Positions 1-4,910 of a stretch of 5,504 nucleotides of DNA are shown one piece after another. The notes below the pieces were generated by a model, which did no database searches, had not been told where the DNA came from, and saw only the letters and a program-made list of their open reading frames with translations. The first letter of the stretch is position 1; every line of letters starts with the position of its first letter. Origin of the DNA: DYTO01 sp040757795 (GTDB lineage: Archaea > Hadarchaeota > Hadarchaeia > Hadarchaeales > Hadarchaeaceae); assembly GCA_040757795.1 (NCBI GenBank), contig JBFLWG010000060.1, positions 1-5,504 of the forward strand, written 5' to 3'. A program made the position numbers and the translations under genes.

Positions 1-905
1 ATCACTACCTCAAAACCTTCTTGTTTGATGGAGCGGGCGACAGAGTCCTGCAGCGCCTTCCCCGGCGTCAGGGCCACCATGTTCCCACCGAGCCCTCCAC
101 CGGTCATCTTCGCCCCATATGCACCGTTTTCCCGGGCCAGGCCAACCAGGAAGTCCAGCTCCTTGCTCGAGACCTCTATCGCCTGGAGTTGCCTGTGGTT
201 CTCGTCCATGAGGCTGCCGACTGCCCTCAGGTCATAGTCCGCAAGCGCCCTCCTTGCCATGAACGCGAGCTCCTCAGCCTCTTTGAAAATTTTCCCGTAC
301 TTTTCAGGGCTCTTCTGTTTTCTCTCCTTCACGCCGGCCACGGCAGTCTCGGTGTTGGCGACACGGCCAGTGTTCCCAATCACCACCTCCACAGGGCGCC
401 TGATCGGTATCCTCTCGATAGGTTTCCCCCGGACAAACCACAAGAGCCCGCCATATGTGGCTGCAGTGTTGTCCACCCCTGAAGGGTTGCCGTGATAGGC
501 TTTCTCGCCCTCGTAGGCAATTCCGTTCACCCGCTCGTCAGAAAACCCGAAGTCAAACTCGTCTGAAAGCGCCCTCGCTAGCGCCACGCATGAAGCCGCG
601 CTCGCCCCCACGCCGCTCGCCGCCACGAGGTCCCCTCCCAAGGATATTTTGATGGGGTTGTTTTTCGTGTCAACGCCCGCCGCCTTCAGCACCCTTTCAA
701 TCGAGTCCCTCTGCTGCACCATCTTCTCCTGCTTGTAGCCCGGAGTCTCAGGCCTGCGGTCGTCGAGGCTCCACCCCTGCCCGCCGCCCCGCGCCACGGC
801 AGCTGTCGTGGACTTCTCAATGGCCGAGACGATAGATGGAATTTGGTAGACGACAAAGTGCTCGTTGAACAGGATCACCTTTCCAAAACCCTTGCCTTCG
901 CCCAT
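1..905 (-). CDS. mvk: Mevalonate kinase (GHMP kinase family), 3' end outside the window
   Basis: Predicted to phosphorylate mevalonate with ATP to 5-phosphomevalonate in the cytoplasm, an early step toward isoprenoids and so archaeal ether lipids. The 301 visible codons show the GHMP motifs in order: GKVILFNEHFVVY (residues 8-20, with the likely active-site Lys9), the phosphate-binding loop ASGVGASAA (96-104), NPSGVDNTAA (140-149, with probable catalytic Asp145), and the C-terminal glycine motif GAKMTGGGLGGNMVAL (264-279). Archaeal family members are about 300-320 residues, so little is missing; the frame is open at the left edge. The ATG at 905 puts motif 1 at the normal distance from the N-terminus; the nearby ATG at 910 is out of frame. 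A TATA-like box lies 31 bp upstream. The gene is divergent from the DHH gene. Residue 21 is Gln where I recall a Gly after the VVY of motif 1. Family assignment is firm; the substrate is inferred from motif resemblance. Confidence 0.93.
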   Translation of the reverse strand, partial: MGEGKGFGKVILFNEHFVVYQIPSIVSAIEKSTTAAVARGGGQGWSLDDRRPETPGYKQEKMVQQRDSIERVLKAAGVDTKNNPIKISLGGDLVAASGVGASAASCVALARALSDEFDFGFSDERVNGIAYEGEKAYHGNPSGVDNTAATYGGLLWFVRGKPIERIPIRRPVEVVIGNTGRVANTETAVAGVKERKQKSPEKYGKIFKEAEELAFMARRALADYDLRAVGSLMDENHRQLQAIEVSSKELDFLVGLARENGAYGAKMTGGGLGGNMVALTPGKALQDSVARSIKQEGFEVV

Positions 906-931
906 ACCATCGAATTATCAAGTTGCGGGCC

Positions 932-943
932 GTTTAAAAAAGC
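932..943 (-). promoter_or_regulatory. Putative TATA box for mevalonate kinase
   Basis: Read on the minus strand this is GCTTTTTTAAAC, an A/T-rich island in GC-rich surroundings. Its centre is about 31 bp before the ATG at 905. With the usual archaeal TATA-to-start distance of about 26 bp, transcription would begin near 910, leaving a leader of only about 5 nt. No Shine-Dalgarno sequence is visible between box and start codon. Confidence 0.55.
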
Positions 944-975
944 ACACGGTCGCATAATTCCCGGCCCGACAAATG

Positions 976-982
976 CTTATAC
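976..982 (+). promoter_or_regulatory. Putative TATA box for the DHH gene
   Basis: CTTATAC is centred about 26 bp before the GTG at 1005, so the predicted transcript would start at or next to the first base of that codon. This supports both a leaderless mRNA and the choice of GTG 1005 as the start. It shares the 99-bp divergent region with the mevalonate kinase promoter. Confidence 0.55.
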
Positions 983-1004
983 ACCAAGACTGAAATCAAA
1001 TGGG

Positions 1005-1994
1005 GTGAACTTGGCAGTAAAGATTTTGACACATGGCGACGCTGACGGGATATGCTCCGGTGCCCTCGCCAAGTCACGCTTCCCGGACGCCGAGGTCTGG
1101 TTCACCCGGCCCATAAACCTCTTGCGCGACCTCAACGCCGTGAAGGGCGGCGACATGGTAATAATCTGCGACATCGCCATTAGCGAGACCCACAAGGAGG
1201 GAATCTTCAGCAGGATGAAGGAACTTTCTCAGAAAGAAGAGCTGATTTACGTCGACCACCACCCGTTTCCCTACGCCACCCTGAAGTGGGACATCCCTGC
1301 AACCCAGATCGCCCATGAGATCAGCACAAGCGGCTCGGAGCTGATCTTCCGGCTGCTCATCCAGGAAACTAAATCCGACCTTGACCGCGTGGCCCTTTGG
1401 GGGGCGATAGGCGACTACTGCGAGGACACTGATTTTGTCCGGAGGGGCCTGAACAAGTACGACCGGCGCACCATCTACATGGAGGCGGGGCTCCTGAGCC
1501 AGGCGCTGGGGGAGGCGGCTGGCGACTACGATTACAAGAGGGACGTCCTGTACGCGCTTTCAAAAGGGATACCGCCAACCGAGATACCGGACGTGGTCGA
1601 TCGGGCGATCAAGGCAACCAAGCGCGAGTGGGACACGTATGAATATGTGAAGGCCCACGCGGTGCAGGAGGGCAGCTTGGCGATAGTCAGGAACCTTCCT
1701 TCCGGAAGCTTGGGGAAGGCGGCGCTCTATGCCCTGGGGGTCTCAAGCGCCGATGTCGGGGTATGCACCCGGGTGGATGAGGACGAGGTGGACGTGAGCC
1801 TGAGGCGCAGGGTTGGAGCAAAGGTGGACCTGAACGAGCTCTTGCGAAGGATTGCCGTGAGATTCAAAGGTTCTGGGGGCGGCCACGAGGGGGCGGCGGG
1901 AGCCACAGTGCCGGCAGAATCCCTGGAGCCGTTCCTCACAGCCCTAAAAAACGAGATATCACCAATATTGATGAGAAACTCGAGCGGCAAGTGA
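1005..1994 (+). CDS. DHH/DHHA1-family phosphoesterase (RecJ/NrnA-like)
   Basis: A cytoplasmic metal-dependent phosphodiesterase of 329 residues, probably acting on DNA or RNA ends, short oligonucleotides or cyclic dinucleotides. The DHH domain carries HGDADG (residues 10-15), CDIAIS (55-60, Asp56), VDHHP (83-87) and GDYCEDT (136-142, Asp137), which together supply the usual two-metal ligands. The C-terminal DHHA1 domain has the GSGGGHEGAAGA motif (289-300), which binds the nucleic acid or nucleotide. The frame stays open back to 843, but those extra 54 codons lie antisense inside mevalonate kinase and lack family features. GTG 1005 sits just before the first beta strand and 26 bp after a TATA-like box; TTG 1011 is a fallback. 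It is shorter than bacterial RecJ or archaeal GAN nuclease and closer in size to NrnA or the archaeal aRecJ2/HAN group. Which of these it is cannot be told from sequence alone. Confidence 0.88.
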   Translation: MNLAVKILTHGDADGICSGALAKSRFPDAEVWFTRPINLLRDLNAVKGGDMVIICDIAISETHKEGIFSRMKELSQKEELIYVDHHPFPYATLKWDIPATQIAHEISTSGSELIFRLLIQETKSDLDRVALWGAIGDYCEDTDFVRRGLNKYDRRTIYMEAGLLSQALGEAAGDYDYKRDVLYALSKGIPPTEIPDVVDRAIKATKREWDTYEYVKAHAVQEGSLAIVRNLPSGSLGKAALYALGVSSADVGVCTRVDEDEVDVSLRRRVGAKVDLNELLRRIAVRFKGSGGGHEGAAGATVPAESLEPFLTALKNEISPILMRNSSGK

Positions 1995-2981
1995 TCAGAA
2001 GAGCTTCACTTCCCGCCCTACGCCAAGCTTCTTCGCCTTTTTGTAGACAACCCAGTCGGTGGCTATGTCCTGGACCGCCAGCCCGGTGGAGTCGAAGACC
2101 GTGATCTCGTCGTCGGAAGTTCTTCCAGATTTTTTGCCCGTGACGACCTCCCCCAAGTCGGCGTAGATGTTGCCCCGGGAGATGTCCCCTTTCGAGAGCG
2201 GCACATTTACCTCGCCGCCGTGTATGGCCTGCTCAATGTCGTCAACCACGACCTTGGCGCGGAGGAGGATCTCAGGCTCGAGCTCCTGCTTCCCTGGAGC
2301 GTCCGCCCCGATGGCGTTGATGTGCATCCCCTTGGAAATCCAAGAGTTTTTCAAAATAGGTTTTCTGACAGGGGTCGTGGTGACAACAACATCGGCGCCC
2401 ACGACAGCGTCCTTGGTATTTTTCACAACCTTCGCCTCGACACCAAGCGCCCTTCCCATCTCCGCAGAGAACTGCCTGCATTTTTCCATCGAAACGTCGT
2501 TTACCCGGACCTCCTCGATTTCGAGAACCTCGTCCAGCGCCAGCAGCTGCGTCCCTGCCTGCACCCCCGCCCCGACCATGGCGAGCACCCGCGAGTCCTT
2601 CCGGGCAAGGTGCTTCGCCGCCACTGCCCCGCCAGCCCCAGTCCTCATGTTCGTTATCAATGTTCCATCCATTATTGCCAGCGGGGCGCCTGTCCTCGGA
2701 TCCAAAAGAAACATCGTCGCCATGACGGTCGGCAAGCCGTACTTCTTCGGGTTGTTGGGGTGGGCATTGACGATCTTGACGCCCGCGGCGCCCGTCTCCT
2801 CGAGATAGGCCGGCATCACCCGAAAGTCGCCGTTGTGCTTCTTGAAATAGACATAGGATTTCGGAGGCATCTGGACCTTGCCGAGGCCTTTTGCCCGGAA
2901 GGCTTCCTCGACTGCTTTGATGGTCTCTTTCATGGAGATGAGTTTCTCCACATCCCCCTTGGACAGCAGCAGGATTTTCAT
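1995..2981 (-). CDS. ala: Alanine dehydrogenase of the ornithine cyclodeaminase/mu-crystallin family
   Basis: Predicted NAD-dependent interconversion of L-alanine with pyruvate and ammonia in the cytoplasm. The 328-residue product aligns from memory with Archaeoglobus AF1665 along its whole length, beginning at the same residue (MKILLLSKGDVEKLISM against METLILTQEEVESLISM). Visible hallmarks are RVMP (Arg54) and VKIVN (Lys69), the likely substrate-binding residues; MRTGAGG (112-118); the Rossmann loop GAGVQA (137-142); NAIGAD (222-227, likely catalytic Asp227); and FDSTGLA (296-302). The frame extends upstream to 3122, but those 47 codons run through the tRNA gene and its intron, so ATG 2981 is the start. 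A TTG at 2990 is a weak alternative. No convincing TATA box or ribosome site was found in the 55 bp between the tRNA and this gene. Ornithine cyclodeaminase or another imine reductase activity in this family remains possible. Confidence 0.92.
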   Translation of the reverse strand: MKILLLSKGDVEKLISMKETIKAVEEAFRAKGLGKVQMPPKSYVYFKKHNGDFRVMPAYLEETGAAGVKIVNAHPNNPKKYGLPTVMATMFLLDPRTGAPLAIMDGTLITNMRTGAGGAVAAKHLARKDSRVLAMVGAGVQAGTQLLALDEVLEIEEVRVNDVSMEKCRQFSAEMGRALGVEAKVVKNTKDAVVGADVVVTTTPVRKPILKNSWISKGMHINAIGADAPGKQELEPEILLRAKVVVDDIEQAIHGGEVNVPLSKGDISRGNIYADLGEVVTGKKSGRTSDDEITVFDSTGLAVQDIATDWVVYKKAKKLGVGREVKLF

Positions 2982-3028
2982 CCAATCCAATAATACATCC
3001 GCGCTTAGATGCCTTGAACTTTTCGGAT

Positions 3029-3036
3029 AAAAAAAA
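3029..3036 (-). terminator. Poly-T terminator of tRNA-Asn
   Basis: Eight consecutive T residues on the minus strand begin directly after the encoded CCA of the tRNA. Archaeal RNA polymerase terminates at such runs without needing a hairpin. The run also separates the tRNA from the downstream alanine dehydrogenase. Confidence 0.7.
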
Positions 3037-3075
3037 TGGCGCCGGGGAGAGGACTCGAACCTCTGACCTCCTGGT

Positions 3076-3135
3076 CGCTGTATCCAAGCATGTCGTTTCC
3101 CTGATTGAGGTTCGTCTTTCATCCATGCTTGGTTT
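3076..3135 (-). other. tRNA-Asn intron at canonical position 37/38 (60 nt)
   Basis: The intron gives a textbook bulge-helix-bulge. The anticodon stem is followed by the 4-bp central helix CTGT (3141-3138) with ACAG (3081-3078), flanked by 3-nt bulges TAA (3137-3135) and CGA (3077-3075). Cutting after the second base of each bulge leaves the intron 3135-3076 and a normal 7-base anticodon loop. Inside, CCAAGCATG (3132-3124) pairs perfectly with CATGCTTGG (3092-3084) around a 31-nt loop. Splicing would be by the archaeal tRNA endonuclease and RtcB ligase. Confidence 0.88.
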
Positions 3136-3164
3136 TAACAGCCAGGCACGCTACCTACTGCGCC

Positions 3165-3184
3165 GTCGGGCCGCTTGCCGCGGT
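3165..3184 (-). other. Second tRNA-Asn intron, non-canonical, near position 8/9 (20 nt)
   Basis: The 20 nt between acceptor and D arm fold into a second BHB. The central helix is CGGG (3190-3187) with CCCG (3170-3167). The bulges are GTA (3186-3184) and ACG (3166-3164). The inner hairpin is CCGC (3183-3180) with GCGG (3174-3171) around GGCAA, and the outer helix is CGC (3193-3191) with GCG (3163-3161). The standard cut rule places the intron at 3184-3165, giving T8-G9 in the mature tRNA. Shifting by one base (3183-3164) would give T8-A9 instead. Confidence 0.75.
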
Positions 3185-3227
3185 ACCCCGGCGTTCCCAG
3201 CGCCACTTTACTTTTTTGGCGTGACGC

Positions 3228-3235
3228 TATAAACA
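3228..3235 (-). promoter_or_regulatory. Putative TATA box for tRNA-Asn
   Basis: Minus-strand TGTTTATA is centred about 39 bp before the first base of the tRNA at 3192. Initiation about 26 bp downstream, near 3205, would leave a short 5' leader of about 13 nt for RNase P to remove. Confidence 0.6.
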
Positions 3236-3245
3236 TTGGGTACTT

Positions 3246-3404
3246 TCAAGTTGCGGCCTTGTACCTAGTACTCCTGCCGCTACCAAACTTCTTCACCAGT
3301 CCAAACTCAACAAGCCCTGTCATCTGGAACTTGTTTTTATGATCGCCATTCAAATACCGCTGGATGGTTCTTGGGAAGACGCAGTCGCATCGCCCGCTGA
3401 ATCT
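3246..3404 (-). pseudogene. Decayed winged-helix (HTH) gene fragment
   Basis: A minus-strand frame bounded by TAA upstream (3407-3405) and TGA at 3248-3246 encodes PRTIQRYL followed by GLVEFGLVKKFGSGRSTRYK. This resembles the recognition helix and C-terminal wing of winged-helix domains found at the C-termini of Fic or RecG-like regulators (GLV-x-GSGRSTRY type); the comparison is from memory. No start codon precedes the helix: the first ATG in frame is at 3323, only 25 codons from the stop. In the neighbouring frame, ATG 3390 begins MRLRLPK, which would join sensibly to RTIQRYL by a one-base shift near 3375. It most likely represents the remnant of a transcription regulator. No other gene was seen in the 246 bp between the tRNA and the antiporter. 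A tiny functional peptide cannot be excluded. Confidence 0.4.
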
Positions 3405-3422
3405 TTAAGCGTAGGTGGTTTA

Positions 3423-3437
3423 CAAAGAAGGAAAAAA
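3423..3437 (-). terminator. T-rich terminator after the antiporter gene
   Basis: One base after the antiporter stop codon the minus strand reads TTTTTTCCTTCTTTG, a T6 run followed by more pyrimidines, as expected for archaeal intrinsic termination. No stable hairpin precedes it. Confidence 0.5.
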
Positions 3438-3438
3438 T

Positions 3439-4617
3439 TTACCTTGCAGCCTTCCTGGCCTTCACAATTCTATACAAGATTGGCCCGACCAGAGTCGTTG
3501 CGAGAGTTGTTATCACCATCATCGCGAACAGCTCCTGAGTGAAGCCAGCGATGCTGAGCAGCCCGAACTGGATCACGGCCAGCTCAAGGGCGCCTCTTGG
3601 GATCATCGCGACACCAACGACCGCCGCTTCCTTCTCGTGCCCGACCAGAGAAGCAGCAGAGCCGCAACCAAGGATCTTGCCGGCGAAAGCCGCAAGGACC
3701 AACACCGGGAGCACGACGTAGTTGACAGCCCCCCAGTTCGGAGCAAACTGTAGGCCGATGTAGACAAAAAACATGGGGGTCAAGAGCGACTGCAACGAAC
3801 CCGAGACTTCGCTGATCATCTTGTTCAACCTGATCGTGCTTTGCAGAGTGATCTTCGGACGCTCGCGCATCCTACCTATGAACAGGCCAGCCATGTACGC
3901 GCCTATTATGGCGTGAAGTCCAATCTGCTGGGCGATGACCGCCAAAGCGAGAGTGAACACCACAACAAACGCCAGAGGAATCCCCCTATGCTCCAACCTC
4001 CAGAGGATTTTCATCACGTTCCGCTTGATTATCAATTCATATGAAACAAGCCCCACAAACAGGAAGAACATGAGGATTCCAAACGTTGTCCAAAGTATCC
4101 CGATAGTGTCTATTTGGCCCTTTATCGCGATTGATGAAAGAACTCCGAGTACATAGACAGCTAGTATGTCGTCGATGAGGGCCGCCCCAACAAATAGCTG
4201 ATGGAGATGGTGCCCTTCTGTGACTCGGGCAACAATCTCTGTCGCAGTGTTGCTGAGGGCGGCGGCAACAAAAAGCGCGGGCAGAACTCCATAACCCCCT
4301 GCGTAAACGACCAAGAAACTCAAGAAGAATGAAACGCCCATGCCTCCTAGCGCTACCACTGTTGCCTTGAATTTCACTTTTTTGAAGAGGTCAACGCGGG
4401 AGTTCATCCCCGAAGTCAACATGAGCATGATCAACCCCAACATCGCGACCGACTCAATGTAGGCGTCAGGTCTGAACCACCCAAAAACAGCTGGGCCGAA
4501 GACGACACCGACCGCCACCTCCCCGATTATCGGAGAAAACCCATAGTGATGAAAGATTTCTCCAAATCCCTTAGCAAAGAGAAGCAGGGTCAGGAGCGGC
4601 AGCAGGAACTCAAACAT
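3439..4617 (-). CDS. Na+(K+)/H+ antiporter of the CPA2 (NapA/KefB-like) family
   Basis: An integral membrane cation/proton exchanger of 392 residues, rich in hydrophobic segments over its whole length (about 12-13 membrane helices). The ion-site features of NapA-type exchangers are visible: SNTATE (residues 122-127) for the broken helix, the double aspartate ALIDDILA (146-153; Asp149, Asp150), a conserved lysine in FAGKILG (Lys314), and PRGALEL (340-346) in the late helix. The double Asp plus Lys pattern suggests electrogenic exchange, by analogy with NapA. The protein ends at KARKAAR, so the cytoplasmic TrkA-N/RCK domain found in KefB-like relatives is absent. It starts 3 nt after the stop of the MJ1316-domain gene, and a GAGG ribosome site lies 10 nt before the ATG, so the two are likely cotranscribed. 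Substrate preference (Na+, K+ or Li+) cannot be read from the sequence. Confidence 0.93.
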   Translation of the reverse strand: MFEFLLPLLTLLLFAKGFGEIFHHYGFSPIIGEVAVGVVFGPAVFGWFRPDAYIESVAMLGLIMLMLTSGMNSRVDLFKKVKFKATVVALGGMGVSFFLSFLVVYAGGYGVLPALFVAAALSNTATEIVARVTEGHHLHQLFVGAALIDDILAVYVLGVLSSIAIKGQIDTIGILWTTFGILMFFLFVGLVSYELIIKRNVMKILWRLEHRGIPLAFVVVFTLALAVIAQQIGLHAIIGAYMAGLFIGRMRERPKITLQSTIRLNKMISEVSGSLQSLLTPMFFVYIGLQFAPNWGAVNYVVLPVLVLAAFAGKILGCGSAASLVGHEKEAAVVGVAMIPRGALELAVIQFGLLSIAGFTQELFAMMVITTLATTLVGPILYRIVKARKAAR

Positions 4618-4620
4618 GCG

Positions 4621-4866
4621 TCAATAACCTCTCTTCTTGTATCTAACTCTCTCGCCGGCTTCTATCAAAATTATCCTGTGGTAAGGTATCTCCACCTCTT
4701 CCCCTTCGGAAAAAACCCGCATGAAGCCGCGCCCAAGCTCCAGAATGTCCCTGCCTGCGATTAACTTCCTGTCTGACGGGGCGCCCCTGTGGATTATGGT
4801 GACCCTCGCTGCCTTCAGGTCCTTGGTGCCCCACTTTAGCCCATTCAAGATATCACGCGGCCTCAT
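4621..4866 (-). CDS. MJ1316-domain (DUF504/UPF0248) protein
   Basis: An 81-residue cytoplasmic protein that is essentially a stand-alone DUF504 domain. Recognisable family features are RPRDILNGLKW at the N-terminus, the central IIHRGAPSDRKLI stretch, and IPYHRIILIEAG near the C-terminus, where the family has IPYHRI. The length matches the archaeal single-domain members. This domain (Pfam 'MJ1316 RNA cyclic group end recognition') has been predicted by others to sense cyclic phosphate ends of RNA, based on fusions with RNA-processing enzymes; that role is not shown by this sequence. The start is ATG 4866; a TTG directly before it (4869) could add one residue. A TATA-like box 30 bp upstream and the 44-bp gap to the preceding gene suggest its own promoter. 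It is followed after 3 nt by the antiporter gene, probably in one transcript, with no evident functional link. Confidence 0.85.
   Translation of the reverse strand: MRPRDILNGLKWGTKDLKAARVTIIHRGAPSDRKLIAGRDILELGRGFMRVFSEGEEVEIPYHRIILIEAGERVRYKKRGY
4628..4633 (-). promoter_or_regulatory. Ribosome binding site of the antiporter gene
   Basis: Minus-strand GAGAGG ends 10 nt before ATG 4617 and overlaps the end of the upstream coding region. As the internal gene of an operon it has a Shine-Dalgarno-like site, unlike the first genes of transcripts in this window. It supports the chosen start. Confidence 0.5.
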
Positions 4867-4892
4867 CAAGAACAGCTGAACTTAGCCGCGCG

Positions 4893-4900
4893 GATATTTG
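4893..4900 (-). promoter_or_regulatory. Putative TATA box for the MJ1316-domain/antiporter operon
   Basis: Minus-strand CAAATATC is centred about 30 bp before ATG 4866, predicting transcription start near 4870 and a leader of about 4 nt at most. It lies within the 44-bp gap after the hydrolase gene stop, so the operon need not depend on read-through. Confidence 0.5.
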
Positions 4901-4910
4901 AGCTATTCTG

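Larger units (their letters stand above)
3037..3192 (-). tRNA. tRNA-Asn(GUU) with two apparent introns and encoded CCA
   Basis: Three exon blocks (3192-3185, 3164-3136, 3075-3037) join into a 76-nt tRNA with a complete cloverleaf. The acceptor stem GCCGGGG (3192-3186) pairs perfectly with CCCCGGC (3047-3041). Discriminator G3040, usual for Asn, is followed by CCA. The D arm is GCGC/GCGT around AGTAGGTA. The anticodon arm is CCTGG/CCAGG around CTGTTAA, with anticodon GTT at 3139-3137. The variable loop is AGGTC, and the T arm is AGAGG/CCTCT around TTCGAGT. Without removal of 20 nt next to the D arm, the seven bases directly before it (GGCCCGA) cannot pair with the 3' acceptor strand, which is the main argument for the second intron. 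A TATA box lies upstream and a T8 run downstream. Identity is very secure; the exact 5' intron boundary is less so (8/9 or 9/10). Confidence 0.9.

Noticed and set aside
21..652. Several plus-strand frames across the first 650 bp
   Set aside because: They are shadows of mevalonate kinase, whose conserved motifs lie on the minus strand throughout.
843..1004. Upstream extension of the DHH reading frame by 54 codons
   Set aside because: It overlaps mevalonate kinase in antisense, has no family similarity at the N-terminus, and the TATA box at 976-982 would lie inside it.
2167..2993. Long plus-strand frames of 213 and 257 codons opposite alanine dehydrogenase
   Set aside because: Their translations show no domain features and mirror a strongly supported gene; GC-rich codon use keeps antisense frames open.
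3076..3135. Possible box C/D guide RNA inside the 60-nt tRNA intron
   Set aside because: A weak box C-like TGGATGA is present, but no CTGA box D occurs at the other end of the loop, and the long perfect stem explains the intron by itself.
3201..3221. Short inverted repeat CGCCA/TGGCG upstream of the tRNA
   Set aside because: Only 5 bp with an 11-nt loop, between the TATA box and the tRNA; this is likely chance in GC-rich DNA and is not a convincing operator or terminator.
3014..3232. Plus-strand 72-codon frame containing GAGERTRTSDL
   Set aside because: It is the antisense translation of the tRNA T arm and acceptor; this peptide is a well-known spurious product of tRNA loci.
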